This document shows, one piece after another, positions 38,118 to 48,189 of a DNA stretch of 64,000 nucleotides. How positions within the stretch are numbered: position 1 is the stretch's first letter; each line of letters starts with the position of its first letter. A program made the position numbers and the translations under genes. The stretch comes from Trichocoleus sp. FACHB-40 (GTDB lineage Bacteria; Cyanobacteriota; Cyanobacteriia; Cyanobacteriales; FACHB-T130), in NCBI RefSeq assembly GCF_014695915.1, contig NZ_JACJPF010000046.1, positions 124,001 through 188,000 on the forward strand, in the 5' to 3' direction. Under the pieces are notes generated by a model. That model was given only the letters and a program-made list of their open reading frames with translations, was not told the DNA's origin and ran no database searches.

Positions 38118-38570
38118 ATGAGATTAGAAGACGCAGTTCCTAAAAAAGGCTCAAAGAAGCGCCGCCGTCGCATAGGTCGCGGTATTGCAGCTGGTCAAGG
38201 CGCTAGCGGTGGCTTTGGTATGCGCGGACAAAAATCAAGATCCGGTCGCGGTACGCGACCCGGATTTGAAGGTGGACAAATGCCCCTTTACCGCCGCCTA
38301 CCAAAGTTAAAGCACTTTACGGTCGTAAATCGTAAACAGTACACTACGATCAACGTAAGTAAGCTGGCATCACTCCCTGCTGATACAGAGGTGAACCTAA
38401 CCTCATTAATAGATCGTGGTATTGTCACCTCCAATGACGGGCCTCTAAAAATTCTCGGAGACGGGGATCTGAACGTGGCTCTGAATGTAAAAGCAGCTGC
38501 TTTTACAGGCTCGGCTCGCAGCAAAATTGAAGCAGCTGGCGGCAGCTGCGAAGTTGTCGCTGCCCGATAG
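38118..38570 (+). CDS. rplO: Ribosomal protein L15
   Basis: A 150-residue uL15: [59 protein letters not shown] is the family start. rpmD (L30), which precedes rplO in many bacteria, is absent as expected. Stop 54 bases before secY. Confidence 0.97.
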   Translation: MRLEDAVPKKGSKKRRRRIGRGIAAGQGASGGFGMRGQKSRSGRGTRPGFEGGQMPLYRRLPKLKHFTVVNRKQYTTINVSKLASLPADTEVNLTSLIDRGIVTSNDGPLKILGDGDLNVALNVKAAAFTGSARSKIEAAGGSCEVVAAR

Positions 38571-38623
38571 GGTTAAGCATTGTGTGTGCCAGCGCCTGCT
38601 CGATGACGTAGAGGTATCGCTTC

Positions 38624-39964
38624 ATGGTTGTTAGTCGAGATAAAACTCCAACTGCTCAGGAAACTTTTTTGCAGATGGCTCAGGCAGCTGGTCTTAGGGG
38701 CCGGCTGCTAGTTACCATCGGTCTGCTAATTTTAGTTCGCGTTGGCATCTTTCTGCCCGTACCAGGGATTGACCGAGTCGCGTTTGGTAGAGATATTCAA
38801 AATAGCCCCTTAATTGGATTTTTGGACATCTTCTCAGGGGGCGGTATTTCTGCCTTGGGGATTTTTGCTTTAGGGATTTTGCCCTATATTAATGCCTCCA
38901 TCATTATCCAATTGCTCACAGCTGCTATCCCAGCTTTGGAGAAATTGCAGAAGGATGAGGGGGAAGCAGGGCGGCGAAAAATCTCTCAGGTTACTCGTTA
39001 TGTAGCGCTGGGAGGAGCTTTGCTTCAAAGTACCTTCATTGCCGGGTGGCTTGAGCGTTATGCGACGGACGTTCGCGGACCTCTGTTCATGGCCGAGACA
39101 GCACTGGCGCTGACAGCCGGTTCAATGTTTGTCATGTGGGTGTCGGAACTGATTACTGAACGGGGAATTGGCAACGGTGCTTCACTGTTGATTTTTATCA
39201 ATATCGTGGCGGTTCTACCTCGTTCCCTTGGGCAAACTATTAATTACGCCCAGCTTGATAATCGCAATGTGGGTCCTGTAATTATTCTGCTCGTAGTGTT
39301 CCTGGTGATGATCCTGGGGATTGTGTTTGTTCAGGAGGGAACCAGGCGAATACCGATTATTTCGGCACGCCGTCAGGTGGGCAGAAGACTTTATCGGGAA
39401 AGAACTAATTACCTGCCGTTGCGACTCAATCAGGGCGGCGTTATGCCGATCATCTTTGCGTCTTCGGTTTTGATTTTCCCTAGTTTTCTAGCTCAGATTA
39501 CTCAAAACAGTGGCAACAACCAGTTGTTGTCTCAACTCCATCTAATTTTGACCCAGGTTGCTAATGCTCTCAACCCAAGTGGTCAGATGCCGTGGGTTTA
39601 TGTGACGGTTTATCTCATCTTGATTCTGTTTTTCAGCTATTTCTACGCTTCTCTGATTGTGAACCCGGTAGATATGTCACAGAACCTGAAAAAGATGGGT
39701 GCCAGTATTCCTGGTATTCGTCCGGGTCGTGCCACTAGCGAGTATGTTGAGCGGGTGTTGAATCGATTGACATTCTTAGGCGCTATCTTTTTGGGCTTGG
39801 TGGCAGTCGTCCCAACAGCTGTGGAAAGTGTTACTGGGATTACTACCTTTCAGGGGCTGGGAGCTACCTCTTTGCTGATTTTGGTGGGTGTAGCAATTGA
39901 TACAGCTAAGCAAATTCAAACTTATGTCATCTCCCAGCGGTATGAAGGAATGGTGAAGCAGTAG
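38624..39964 (+). CDS. secY: SecY preprotein translocase channel subunit
   Basis: A 446-residue protein with ten hydrophobic segments. Family phrases: [118 protein letters not shown]. It forms the Sec channel in the plasma and thylakoid membranes with SecE and SecG (secG is at 53837). Its TAG shares one base with the adk GTG. Confidence 0.98.
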   Translation: MVVSRDKTPTAQETFLQMAQAAGLRGRLLVTIGLLILVRVGIFLPVPGIDRVAFGRDIQNSPLIGFLDIFSGGGISALGIFALGILPYINASIIIQLLTAAIPALEKLQKDEGEAGRRKISQVTRYVALGGALLQSTFIAGWLERYATDVRGPLFMAETALALTAGSMFVMWVSELITERGIGNGASLLIFINIVAVLPRSLGQTINYAQLDNRNVGPVIILLVVFLVMILGIVFVQEGTRRIPIISARRQVGRRLYRERTNYLPLRLNQGGVMPIIFASSVLIFPSFLAQITQNSGNNQLLSQLHLILTQVANALNPSGQMPWVYVTVYLILILFFSYFYASLIVNPVDMSQNLKKMGASIPGIRPGRATSEYVERVLNRLTFLGAIFLGLVAVVPTAVESVTGITTFQGLGATSLLILVGVAIDTAKQIQTYVISQRYEGMVKQ

Positions 39965-40530
39965 TGACGCGATTGATTTTTTTGGGGCCGCCAGGGGCAG
40001 GGAAAGGAACTCAAGCACAAATTCTGGCTCAGGAGCTGGAAATTCCGCACATTTCCACGGGTGACATTTTACGAAATGCCAAGGCGGTTGGAACTCCACT
40101 CGGTCTAAAGGCCAAGGGGTACATGGATCGTGGTGAGTTGGTTCCTGATGAGCTGATTTTGGATATGATCCGCGATCGCCTTCTTGAATCTGATGCCAAA
40201 CCTGGTTGGATTTTGGATGGTTTTCCTCGTAACGTCTCCCAGGCGACTTTTCTGGATGCACTGCTACAGGAATTGAACCAGGGTATCAAGTACGCGCTTA
40301 ACCTGGAAGTCCCAGATGAAGTGTTGGTCGCAAGGATGTTGGAACGAGGGCGCAAGGAAGGGCGGAGTGATGATAAGGAAGATGTCATTCGCAACCGTTT
40401 GGAAGTATATCGCTCCCTGACGGCACCGTTGATTGATTTCTATAATGATCGCTCGAAGTTGGTTTCAGTTGATGGCGATCGCTCGCTTGATGAAGTCACT
40501 AACGCACTCAAACAGGTGGTGCATCATTAA
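39964..40530 (+). CDS. adk: Adenylate kinase
   Basis: A 188-residue short-form kinase. P-loop [16 protein letters not shown] (4-19), [21 protein letters not shown], and [19 protein letters not shown]. It converts ATP and AMP into two ADP. The LID is short, with no zinc Cys quartet. GTG start, overlapping secY by one base. Confidence 0.97.
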   Translation: MTRLIFLGPPGAGKGTQAQILAQELEIPHISTGDILRNAKAVGTPLGLKAKGYMDRGELVPDELILDMIRDRLLESDAKPGWILDGFPRNVSQATFLDALLQELNQGIKYALNLEVPDEVLVARMLERGRKEGRSDDKEDVIRNRLEVYRSLTAPLIDFYNDRSKLVSVDGDRSLDEVTNALKQVVHH

Positions 40531-40683
40531 TCTTTTTTGGGGTCAGTCTGTTGCCAGACTAGCAGCAGGTACTGACCTCAACCCGATGGCTTGATTTTTT
40601 GATAAAATATGTTAAGAAAGCCTTGACCGACAATCAGCCCTATGATGCGCGTCTAAAAACAGAAAAATTGAGGAAAAGACAAC

Positions 40684-40911
40684 TTGGCTAAACAAGACTT
40701 AATTGAAATGGAAGGCACGGTGACAGAATCGTTGCCTAATGCTATGTTTCGCGTTGATTTGGATAATGGATTTAATGTATTAGCTCATATCTCCGGCAAA
40801 ATCCGCCGAAATTACATCAAGATTCTGCCGGGCGATCGCGTCAAAGTGGAACTAACCCCCTACGACCTGACTAAAGGCAGAATTACCTACCGACTGCGTA
40901 ACAAAAAGTAG
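40684..40911 (+). CDS. infA: Translation initiation factor IF-1
   Basis: A 75-residue IF-1: [73 protein letters not shown]. It is an S1/OB fold that occupies the A site in initiation. The only start that matches the family is TTG at 40684; no ATG or GTG is nearby. GAGGAAAAG lies upstream. Confidence 0.96.
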   Translation: MAKQDLIEMEGTVTESLPNAMFRVDLDNGFNVLAHISGKIRRNYIKILPGDRVKVELTPYDLTKGRITYRLRNKK

Positions 40912-40977
40912 CGGTAACTAAAAACCGTTCACTCTTAAATAAGCTTGTCTTATTAAAAATTTGCCCTGGCAAATTAA

Positions 40978-41007
40978 CTTACAAATGCACCTAAAAAGTG
41001 TTATAAT
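40978..41007 (+). promoter_or_regulatory. Internal promoter before rpmJ
   Basis: CTTACA (40978-40983), an 18-base spacer, and a perfect TATAAT (41002-41007) with an extended -10 TG at 40999-41000. Transcription would begin near 41014, about 23 bases before the rpmJ ATG. Confidence 0.6.
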
Positions 41008-41036
41008 ATAGAGCTTGCAATGTAGCCAAAATAGGC

Positions 41037-41150
41037 ATGAAAGTTCGAGCATCAGTCCGAAAGATTTGCGAAAAATGCCGCGTCATTCGTCGGCGCGGCC
41101 GGGTTATGGTGATCTGCTCCAACCCAAAACACAAACAACGCCAAGGTTAA
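41037..41150 (+). CDS. rpmJ: Ribosomal protein L36
   Basis: A 37-residue bL36, too short for most gene finders: [20 protein letters not shown], then [17 protein letters not shown]. The zinc ribbon residues C11, C14, C27 and H32 are all present. It lies in its usual place between infA and rpsM. Confidence 0.97.
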   Translation: MKVRASVRKICEKCRVIRRRGRVMVICSNPKHKQRQG

Positions 41151-41212
41151 CTTAACCTAACTACACCAGAACAAATCTATAGCACAAAAGCAAGACTAGG
41201 GAGACAACAAGC

Positions 41213-41596
41213 GTGGCACGGATTGCTGGGGTAGACCTTCCTCGTGACAAACGAGTTGAAATTGGTCTTACTTACATATACGGAATTGGACTCTCGCGCT
41301 CCAAAGAGATATTGGTAGCAACGAAGGTTAATCCAGACACAAGAGTTAAAGACTTGAGTGACGCCGACGTTGCTTCCCTGCGCGAAGCAGTAGAAAGCAA
41401 CTATCAAGTTGAAGGGGATCTCAGACGCTTTGAGTCTATGAGCATCAAGCGGCTGATTGATATCGGCTCCTATCGGGGGCGGCGTCATCGTATGGGTCTG
41501 CCAGTTAGAGGGCAAAGAACTCGTACCAATGCCAGAACCCGTCGCGGTAGAAGGCTTACGGTCGCGGGTAAGAGAAAAGCACCAGGGCCGAAATAG
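41213..41596 (+). CDS. rpsM: Ribosomal protein S13
   Basis: A 127-residue uS13 in the 30S head. GTG start: [34 protein letters not shown], and [32 protein letters not shown] lies about ten bases upstream. Confidence 0.98.
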   Translation: MARIAGVDLPRDKRVEIGLTYIYGIGLSRSKEILVATKVNPDTRVKDLSDADVASLREAVESNYQVEGDLRRFESMSIKRLIDIGSYRGRRHRMGLPVRGQRTRTNARTRRGRRLTVAGKRKAPGPK

Positions 41597-41700
41597 CCAT
41601 TAAGAGCCTGTTAGCTGCTTTTTAAAATGCAGCTACCCTCATTAGCTAATTGACCTACCAATTCAGCAAAACCATTATAACTACTGTCAACTAGACCCTC

Positions 41701-42096
41701 ATGGCGCGACAACCAACCAAGAAAACTGGTGCAAAAAAGCAAAAACGCAACGTACCCAATGGCGTAGCCTTCATCCAGTCCACCTTTAACAACACCATCG
41801 TCACAATTTCCGATACCAACGGGGACGTACTTTCCTGGGCTTCAGCAGGCTCCAGTGGCTTCAAGGGAGCCAAAAAGGGAACACCTTTTGCCGCTCAGAC
41901 CGCCGCTGAAAGTGCCGCTCGCCGAGCGACCGATCAGGGGATGCGTCAGATTGAAGTAATGGTTAGTGGTCCCGGAGCTGGTCGAGAAACCGCGATTCGG
42001 GCGCTGCAAGGGGCAGGACTGGAAATAACGCTCATTCGAGATGTGACGCCAATTCCTCATAATGGCTGTCGTCCGCCCAAGCGGCGTCGAGTCTAG
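41701..42096 (+). CDS. rpsK: Ribosomal protein S11
   Basis: A 131-residue uS11 in the 30S platform: [117 protein letters not shown]. Confidence 0.98.
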   Translation: MARQPTKKTGAKKQKRNVPNGVAFIQSTFNNTIVTISDTNGDVLSWASAGSSGFKGAKKGTPFAAQTAAESAARRATDQGMRQIEVMVSGPGAGRETAIRALQGAGLEITLIRDVTPIPHNGCRPPKRRRV

Positions 42097-42178
42097 GATT
42101 GCTTTAAAAGCAACTAGCAATTAGCGGATATTGGCTAACAGCTAACTGCTGTTGTGCCTTGGAGCAGCAGGGGCAATG

Positions 42179-42207
42179 CTGGAAAAGCACTTTTACGTGC
42201 TTTCCAG
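42179..42207 (+). promoter_or_regulatory. Hairpin in the rpoA leader
   Basis: CTGGAAAAGCAC (42179-42190) pairs with GTGCTTTCCAG (42197-42207), 11 bp with one bulged A and a 6-base loop. It ends about 18 bases before the GGGAGGT ribosome site of rpoA, so it could affect rpoA translation. Confidence 0.5.
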
Positions 42208-42235
42208 GGGTTTTATGAAGAAGGGAGGTCACTCC

Positions 42236-43183
42236 GTGGCGCAGTTTCAAATCGAGTGTGTAGAGTCCAAAACTGAGAACAATCGTAGCCAATATAGCAA
42301 ATTTGTCTTGGAGCCTCTAGAGCGCGGTCAAGGCACCACCGTAGGCAATGCGCTGAGGCGGGTTCTATTGTCTAACTTGGAAGGTACGGCTGTGACAGCT
42401 GTCCGGATTGCCGGGGTTAATCATGAGTTTGCCACAATTGAGGGGGTGCGGGAAGATGTCCTAGAAATTCTCCTGAATATGAAGGACATTGTACTCAAAA
42501 GTCACTCTTCTCATCCCCAAATTGCTCGATTAGCTGTCACAGGTCCAGCGACGGTGACAGCCGGACGATTTGATTTACCAACTGAAGTTGATGCAGTTGA
42601 TCCTAACCAGTATATTGCTACTCTGGCGGACGACGCTAGGCTGGAAATGGAGTTTCGCATCGAAAGAGGGAAAGGATATCGAGCAGTTGATCGAGGACGC
42701 GACGAAGCTGCTGCTCTGGACTTCCTCCAAATTGATGCCGTGTTTATGCCAGTGCATAAAGTCAACTACAGCGTTGAAGATGCCCGCATTGACGGTTCTC
42801 TGGAAAGAGATCGGCTGATCTTGGAAATTTGGACTAATGGCAGTCTGACTCCCCAAGAAGCACTGTCTCAAGCCGCAAGTATCCTGGTGGATCTATTCAA
42901 CCCCCTGAAAGATATCACCCTCGATCCGATGACGGTTGATTATCCTGATAATGAAGATCCTACCAGCCAGATCCCAATAGAAGAATTGCAGCTCTCGGTA
43001 CGAGCCTACAACTGTCTCAAGAGGGCGCAGATTAACTCTGTAGCTGACTTGCTGGATTACAGCCAGGAGGATCTGCTGGAGATTAAAAACTTTGGTCAAA
43101 AGTCGGCAGAAGAAGTCATCGAAGCTTTGCAGCGGCGACTTGGGATCACGCTGCCGCACGAAAAGGCGGCAAAACCTACTTGA
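42236..43183 (+). CDS. rpoA: RNA polymerase alpha subunit
   Basis: A 315-residue alpha subunit. The N-terminal dimerisation domain has SKFVLEPLERGQGTTVGNALRRVLLSNLEGTAVTAVRIAGVNHEF. The C-terminal domain (about 235-300: EELQLSVRAYNCLKRAQINSVADLLDYSQEDLLEIKNFGQKSAEEVIEALQRRLGI) binds UP elements and activators. The GTG at 42236 (MAQFQIECVES) has GGGAGGT seven bases upstream and matches the family; the longer open frame from 42152 does not. Confidence 0.97.
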   Translation: MAQFQIECVESKTENNRSQYSKFVLEPLERGQGTTVGNALRRVLLSNLEGTAVTAVRIAGVNHEFATIEGVREDVLEILLNMKDIVLKSHSSHPQIARLAVTGPATVTAGRFDLPTEVDAVDPNQYIATLADDARLEMEFRIERGKGYRAVDRGRDEAAALDFLQIDAVFMPVHKVNYSVEDARIDGSLERDRLILEIWTNGSLTPQEALSQAASILVDLFNPLKDITLDPMTVDYPDNEDPTSQIPIEELQLSVRAYNCLKRAQINSVADLLDYSQEDLLEIKNFGQKSAEEVIEALQRRLGITLPHEKAAKPT

Positions 43184-43192
43184 AGTGAAAGA

Positions 43193-43236
43193 GTTAGGAG
43201 TTAAGAGTTAAGAACTCCTCGCCTCCTAACTTTTTT
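43193..43236 (+). terminator. Terminator-like hairpin between rpoA and rplQ
   Basis: GTTAGGAG (43193-43200) pairs with CTCCTAAC (43223-43230), followed by TTTTTTC. An inner pairing GGAGTT/AACTCC is an alternative. It looks like an intrinsic terminator or attenuator inside the cluster. Confidence 0.6.
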
Positions 43237-43276
43237 CAATTTCTTATAAACTTTCAAACCAAAATCCAAAATTGTT

Positions 43277-43627
43277 ATGCGTCACAGACGTCGTGTTCCA
43301 AAATTAGGTAAGCCTGCTGACCAGCGCCGAGCGCTATTGCGATCGCTGGCAACCGAACTAATTCGCCAGGGTAGAATCACTACCACCCAAACGCGAGCTA
43401 AGGCGGTTCGCTCGGAAGTAGACAAAATGATTACCTTGGCAAAAGATGGCTCTCTGTCAGCCCGCAGGCAAGCTATGGGCTATATCTACGACAAACAGCT
43501 GGTTCATGCCCTGTTTGAGCAAGCTGCTAGCCGCTATGGAGAGCGTAACGGCGGCTACACCCGTATCCTGCATACCGTGCGGCGTCGGGGTGATAATGCC
43601 GAAATGGCAATTATCGAGTTGGTCTGA
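43277..43627 (+). CDS. rplQ: Ribosomal protein L17
   Basis: A 116-residue bL17: [56 protein letters not shown] and [28 protein letters not shown] start. Confidence 0.98.
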   Translation: MRHRRRVPKLGKPADQRRALLRSLATELIRQGRITTTQTRAKAVRSEVDKMITLAKDGSLSARRQAMGYIYDKQLVHALFEQAASRYGERNGGYTRILHTVRRRGDNAEMAIIELV

Positions 43628-43689
43628 AGAAGGTGCTAATGGCTAATAGCTAATCACAAGAGGTGGCAATTAGCAATTGGCAATCAGCC

Positions 43690-44622
43690 ATGCACAAAGG
43701 ACAAGAAACAACGGACAAACAGCGAGTCGCCCTGGTAATCCAATACTTGGGTACTCATTTTCATGGCTGGCAGCGGCAAGTGAATGGGCGCACTGTGCAG
43801 GAAGAAATTGAAACAGTTTTGTCCAGGGTGCAGGGGCGAAAAGTTACCTTGTACGGTGCAGGGCGCACAGATAGCGGTGTTCATGCGGCAGCGCAAGTGG
43901 CACACTTTGAGGCAGTTGGTTCGATCCCCCCGGATAAGTGGGCGGGTGTTCTCAATAGCCAACTGCCCAAGGATATTCTGATTCGAGCCTCCGCTGCGGT
44001 CGATGATAATTGGCACTCCCGATTTTCTGCCAGTTGGCGCAGATATCGCTACACGATTTATACAGATCGCAAGCCAAACTTGTTTGTGCAGCCCTTCAGT
44101 TGGCATTATTATTATGCACCACTAGACGAATCTCTCATCCAGGCAGCTTTGAACCCTTTGATAGGGAACCACCATCTGGCTGCTTTCATGAGAGCGCATT
44201 CGGCGCGATCGCATTCTTGGGTGGACGTGCAGGAGGCTCAATGCCACCGAGAAGGCTCATTTATTTATATTGAGATTCAGGCAAATGGATTTCTGTATGG
44301 CATGGTGCGGCTGCTGGTGGGCTTACTGGTGCAAGTGGGAAGGGGTGAGCGATCGCCAGAAAACTTTACCGATTTGTGGGTAAATGAGCGGCGGCATGAA
44401 GTAAAATATTCTGCCCCGGCAAAAGGTCTTTGCCTGTTGCGAGTAGGCTACCCAGATATCCCCTTTCCCCCCGAAATTTGGTTTGACACCCAGCCCAAAT
44501 TCGCCTTTGGTCCTTCGTCCGTTGTTTTTCCACTGCCAAGACAAGGACAATCTCCGTCTCTACAAGACGGGCAACGAACGAAGACTTGCGGTAATCATCT
44601 TCTCTATAAGACAGACAACTGA
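43690..44622 (+). CDS. truA: tRNA pseudouridine(38-40) synthase TruA
   Basis: About 310 residues. Family motifs are [12 protein letters not shown], the catalytic aspartate in [20 protein letters not shown], and [21 protein letters not shown]. It modifies the anticodon arm of several tRNAs. The ATG at 43690 is preferred; the frame is open to a GTG at 43663. The last 45 residues (after FPPEIWFDT) are encoded by repeat-like DNA and are unlike the family; the enzyme core is complete. Confidence 0.95.
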   Translation: MHKGQETTDKQRVALVIQYLGTHFHGWQRQVNGRTVQEEIETVLSRVQGRKVTLYGAGRTDSGVHAAAQVAHFEAVGSIPPDKWAGVLNSQLPKDILIRASAAVDDNWHSRFSASWRRYRYTIYTDRKPNLFVQPFSWHYYYAPLDESLIQAALNPLIGNHHLAAFMRAHSARSHSWVDVQEAQCHREGSFIYIEIQANGFLYGMVRLLVGLLVQVGRGERSPENFTDLWVNERRHEVKYSAPAKGLCLLRVGYPDIPFPPEIWFDTQPKFAFGPSSVVFPLPRQGQSPSLQDGQRTKTCGNHLLYKTDN

Positions 44623-44623
44623 C

Positions 44624-44642
44624 GACAGGCGTCGTGCCTGTC
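44624..44642. repeat. Small hairpin between truA and rplM
   Basis: GACAGGC (44624-44630) pairs with GCCTGTC (44636-44642) around GTCGT. No T-run follows. Confidence 0.45.
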
Positions 44643-44660
44643 CTACCAACGGACAAAATT

Positions 44661-45113
44661 ATGAACAAAACTCCTCTCCCTTCTCTAGACTCTATCGAGC
44701 GCAATTGGTACGTCGTCGATGCCGCAGATCAACGGCTGGGGCGTTTGGCGAGTGAAATTGCCATGATCCTACGTGGAAAAAACAAACCAATTTTCACTCC
44801 TCACATGGACACAGGCGACTTCGTGGTTGTCGTCAATGCCGAGAAAGTCGTTGTTACTGGTAAAAAACGCACCCAGAAGCTATACCGGAGACATTCCGGG
44901 CGTCCAGGCGGGATGAAGACTGAAACCTTCGCTAAGCTGCAAGATCGCATGCCAGAGCGGATCATCGAAACTGCCGTGCGCGGAATGCTCCCCAAAAATT
45001 CTCTGGGAAGACAATTATTTACCAAGCTCAAAGTTTATCCGGGGCCATCACATCCCCACGAATCACAAAAACCCCAGGAAGTCAAGATTAATACAATCCC
45101 AGGAGAAAATTAA
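44661..45113 (+). CDS. rplM: Ribosomal protein L13
   Basis: A 150-residue uL13: [56 protein letters not shown] and [43 protein letters not shown]. The ATG at 44661 is preferred over the longer frame from 44634. Its TAA shares one base with the rpsI ATG. Confidence 0.97.
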   Translation: MNKTPLPSLDSIERNWYVVDAADQRLGRLASEIAMILRGKNKPIFTPHMDTGDFVVVVNAEKVVVTGKKRTQKLYRRHSGRPGGMKTETFAKLQDRMPERIIETAVRGMLPKNSLGRQLFTKLKVYPGPSHPHESQKPQEVKINTIPGEN

Positions 45114-45526
45114 TGCAAGCAACAGAACAAAGTGGTCGCGTTATGTACTGGGGAACGGGTCGCCGCAAATCTTCCGTGGCGAGAGTTCGCCTGGTACCTG
45201 GTAGCGGTCAGATGATTGTTAATGACCGCCCTGGCGACAACTACTTCAACTACAATTCAGCTTACCTCTCAGCAGCCAAAGCCCCACTGGAAACTCTGGG
45301 ACTGGAAAATGAGTATGACATTCTGGTGAAAGCTCACGGTGGTGGCTTAACTGGTCAATCAGACTCAATTCGGTTGGGAGTGGCAAGAGCTTTGTGTCAA
45401 CTCGATCCAGACAACCGTCAGCCTTTGAAAAGCGAAGGCTACTTAACCCGCGATCCCCGCGCCAAAGAGCGGAAAAAATACGGCTTGCACAAAGCTCGTA
45501 AAGCTCCGCAATACTCGAAGCGATAA
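45113..45526 (+). CDS. rpsI: Ribosomal protein S9
   Basis: A 137-residue uS9: [34 protein letters not shown] and [50 protein letters not shown], whose C-terminal KR reaches the P-site tRNA. Overlaps rplM by one base. Confidence 0.98.
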   Translation: MQATEQSGRVMYWGTGRRKSSVARVRLVPGSGQMIVNDRPGDNYFNYNSAYLSAAKAPLETLGLENEYDILVKAHGGGLTGQSDSIRLGVARALCQLDPDNRQPLKSEGYLTRDPRAKERKKYGLHKARKAPQYSKR

Positions 45527-45660
45527 GAATAAAGGCGAGAGGCTTTTGGGTTGCCCGAAGCGTCTTGTCCTTTGCCTAAAAAGGCTTGGGGTAACTGCCC
45601 AGATTTGAAAGCTACAATAAACATAGGCAATGAAAATTGTCGAGGAGCAGACGAGTAATT

Positions 45661-45915
45661 ATGGCAAAACAAGGAATTCATCCGGAGTGGTATCCGGAAG
45701 CTAAAGTGTACTGCAACGGGGAATTAGTGATGACCGTTGGTTCCACTAAGCCAGAACTTCACGTTGATGTTTGGTCTGGGAACCACCCGTTTTACACTGG
45801 TACGCAGAAAATTATTGACACGGAAGGACGGGTTGAACGCTTCCTGCGGAAATACGGGATGCTGGAAGGAGATCAATCTCAAGCTGGTGATGCTGGCTCC
45901 AACAATAAAAAATAG
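45661..45915 (+). CDS. rpmE: Ribosomal protein L31
   Basis: An 84-residue bL31: MAKQGIHPEWYPEAKVYCNGELVMTVGSTKPELHVDVWSGNHPFYTGTQKIIDTEGRVERFLRKYGM. Only one Cys is present, so it lacks the zinc-binding set of the C+ form. The ATG at 45661 is preferred over an upstream non-ATG frame from 45637. Confidence 0.95.
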   Translation: MAKQGIHPEWYPEAKVYCNGELVMTVGSTKPELHVDVWSGNHPFYTGTQKIIDTEGRVERFLRKYGMLEGDQSQAGDAGSNNKK

Positions 45916-46009
45916 CGGGGTTGCTATGCTCGGTAGCACGACCCGCGTATGGGGTCGAAGTTATTGATGTTAAGCAACAAAGCTGTTTTTATGGAGCGAT
46001 CGCAGACCA

Positions 46010-47107
46010 ATGGCTGAAACATATCTGCTGGAGAAGCTAAAATCCGTTGAGCAAACCTTTAATGAGTTGACCCGCCGACTGGCAGATCCAGATATTGCCA
46101 ACAACCCAAACGAGTATCAACGAGTCGCGAAGGCTCGTTCGTCCTTGGAGGAAACTGTCAACACCTACGAAACGTGGAAGACGACAGGGCAAGATTTGGC
46201 GGGCGCAAGACAGGTACTCAAGGAATCTGCCAGCGATCCAGAGTTCCAGGAAATGGCAGCCCTGGAAGTAAAGGAATTAGAGCAAAAACTAGAGCAACTG
46301 GAAACACGCCTCAAAATTTTGCTTTTGCCCAGCGATCCCAATGATGACAAAAACATCATGCTGGAAATTCGCGCTGGTACTGGCGGAGATGAGGCGAGTA
46401 TTTGGGCTGGCGACTTGGTGCGGATGTACTCGCGCTATGCTGAAACCCAAAACTGGAAAGTCAGCTTGCTCAGTGAGTCACTAGCGGAGATGGGCGGCTT
46501 TAAAGAGGCAATTCTGGAAATCAAGGGCGACGATGTTTACAGCCAGCTGAAGTATGAAGCTGGTGTGCATCGGGTGCAGCGCGTACCTCTGACGGAGGCG
46601 GGCGGACGAGTTCACACCTCAACCGCAACCGTGGCTGTAATGCCAGAGGTCGATGATGTGGAGATCCACATTGACCCGAAGGATATTGAACTCAAAACCG
46701 CTCGTTCTGGTGGTGCAGGTGGTCAAAACGTCAACAAGGTGGAAACCGCTGTTGACCTGATCCACAAACCAACAGGAATTCGGATTTTCTGTACTGAAGA
46801 GAGAAGTCAGCTGCAAAACAAAGAGCGGGCGATGCAAATCCTCCGCGCCAAGCTTTACGAAATAAAGCTGCACGAACAACAGGAAGCTGTTACTTCCATG
46901 CGTCGCTCTCAGGTAGGCACTGGCTCTCGCTCAGAAAAAATCCGCACCTACAATTACAAAGATAACCGGGTGACAGACCATCGCCTGAATCAGAATTACA
47001 GCCTCAATCCAGTTCTCGAAGGCGATCTGGAAGGTATTATTCAGGCTTGTATCTCTCAAGATCAGCAGGAGCGTTTGGCAGAGCTAGCTGCTTCTACTGC
47101 TAACTAA
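46010..47107 (+). CDS. prfA: Peptide chain release factor 1
   Basis: A 365-residue RF1. The GGQ motif lies in [29 protein letters not shown]; the frame also has [28 protein letters not shown] and [27 protein letters not shown]. It reads UAA and UAG and releases the peptide. It follows rpmE by 94 bases. Confidence 0.98.
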   Translation: MAETYLLEKLKSVEQTFNELTRRLADPDIANNPNEYQRVAKARSSLEETVNTYETWKTTGQDLAGARQVLKESASDPEFQEMAALEVKELEQKLEQLETRLKILLLPSDPNDDKNIMLEIRAGTGGDEASIWAGDLVRMYSRYAETQNWKVSLLSESLAEMGGFKEAILEIKGDDVYSQLKYEAGVHRVQRVPLTEAGGRVHTSTATVAVMPEVDDVEIHIDPKDIELKTARSGGAGGQNVNKVETAVDLIHKPTGIRIFCTEERSQLQNKERAMQILRAKLYEIKLHEQQEAVTSMRRSQVGTGSRSEKIRTYNYKDNRVTDHRLNQNYSLNPVLEGDLEGIIQACISQDQQERLAELAASTAN

Positions 47108-47132
47108 AATAAAGCTTCATGTATAGCAATTC

Positions 47133-47164
47133 CCCAGCTGCATTTAAACGGCTGGGTTTTTTAT
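47133..47164 (+). terminator. Terminator after prfA
   Basis: CCCAGC (47133-47138) pairs with GCTGGG (47151-47156), 12-base loop, then TTTTTTATT. It ends the long ribosomal cluster and lies against the 3' end of the minus-strand gene at 47161. Confidence 0.75.
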
Positions 47165-47598
47165 TTAACAGCTTCTTTGGCAAAGCGCTCCGCTACCGCC
47201 AACCGAGTAATATGGTCTAGCAGCGCATCCCAAATCGCATCGGCCATCTCAGGAAGGTAGTTAAACCGCTGTATATCGTACTGGACAACCTCTTCCAGAT
47301 TCGCTAATACTTCCAAGTTCTGGCAACTTAAAATCGCCGCGATCGCTTCGGTTTGCCAACGTGCAAACAACCTATAACTGAAAAAAGAACTGCACTTTTG
47401 ACCTTGCTCGTTCAGGAATACCACAATCACCTGATGACGTTTTGGATACACCTTGACAATTCGCTCTAGAGGCATCAAAAGCGCGTCAGCTGCCTCTTGG
47501 CGGGAAATCCGCCATCGCGTGGGTTTGAGCCATCCTGTGGCTGTGAGGCTACGAGGCGATCGCGTCTTACCAGTCTTTCTACTGCGTCTGTTGCTCAT
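47161..47598 (-). CDS. Conserved hypothetical protein
   Basis: A 145-residue protein with a basic N-terminus (RRSRKTGKTRSPRS), then TRWRISRQEAADALLMPLERIVKVYPKRHQVIVVFLNEQGQKCSSFFSYRLFARWQTEAIAAIL and a helical C-terminal half. No signal peptide or membrane segment. The function is not recognised. It diverges from the XRE-regulator gene, and the operator-like palindromes at 47711-47748 lie between them. Its 3' end abuts the prfA terminator. Confidence 0.65.
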   Translation of the reverse strand: MSNRRSRKTGKTRSPRSLTATGWLKPTRWRISRQEAADALLMPLERIVKVYPKRHQVIVVFLNEQGQKCSSFFSYRLFARWQTEAIAAILSCQNLEVLANLEEVVQYDIQRFNYLPEMADAIWDALLDHITRLAVAERFAKEAVK

Positions 47599-47710
47599 TG
47601 TTAGCCACTGCTAATTTTTTGATGTTTGCTCAAAAATTTACCTGCTGTGCCACCTTACAAAGCCAAGGTGTTTCCGGTTAAAACCAGTCAGGCTATTTTT
47701 TTGATGATTT

Positions 47711-47748
47711 TTAAAAGTATACTTAGCTTTCTTTAAGTATACTTTTAA
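47711..47748. promoter_or_regulatory. Paired AAGTATACTT palindromes
   Basis: Two 10-base palindromes (47715-47724 and 47735-47744), centres 20 bp apart on the same DNA face, form a larger inverted repeat with 15-bp arms. They lie 69-106 bases before the XRE gene start and 113 bases before the divergent gene. Confidence 0.6.
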
Positions 47749-47817
47749 TATAGCTTTTTCAAAGCAGTCTTGTCAAGCTACAAGTTTAAATGTAATAAAT
47801 GACAACTAAACTTGTAG

Positions 47818-48189
47818 ATGCGGTTGAGTAGCTGTCTAGGCGTGAACATCGAAAGTAGAGAAAAACTGATTGAAATCATTAAACTAGCTCGTGGATCGAT
47901 GAGTCAGCGAGCGTTCGGCAAGCTTTTAGGAGTTTCTGCTACCGCTGTTCAGTATTGGGAAAAGGGGGTGACAGTTCCCGATATGGAAAATTTGGCTCAG
48001 ATCGCAAAGAGAGCAGGTTACACCTTGGAGGAGATCCTCAGCTGTTTGGAGGGGAAGCCAGTGTCAGAATCCTCAGATTTGAATCAGATTTTGAGACAAA
48101 TTAAATATATGCCTCTGACTCAAGTGGCGATGATCGTTCAAGCCGCAGCTGAGAGATTTGCTACTGCGGCTGAATCTTCAGGTAGCTGA
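47818..48189 (+). CDS. XRE-family HTH DNA-binding protein
   Basis: A 123-residue protein with an XRE/Cro-type HTH in residues 18-70 (SREKLIEIIKLARGSMSQRAFGKLLGVSATAVQYWEKGVTVPDMENLAQIAKRAGYTLEEILSCL). A short C-terminal helical part follows (QILRQIKYMPLTQVAMIVQAAAERF). It probably binds the palindromes upstream of itself. The start is uncertain: ATG at 47818 or GTG at 47842 (MNIESREKL). Transcribed away from the 47161 gene. Confidence 0.85.
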   Translation: MRLSSCLGVNIESREKLIEIIKLARGSMSQRAFGKLLGVSATAVQYWEKGVTVPDMENLAQIAKRAGYTLEEILSCLEGKPVSESSDLNQILRQIKYMPLTQVAMIVQAAAERFATAAESSGS

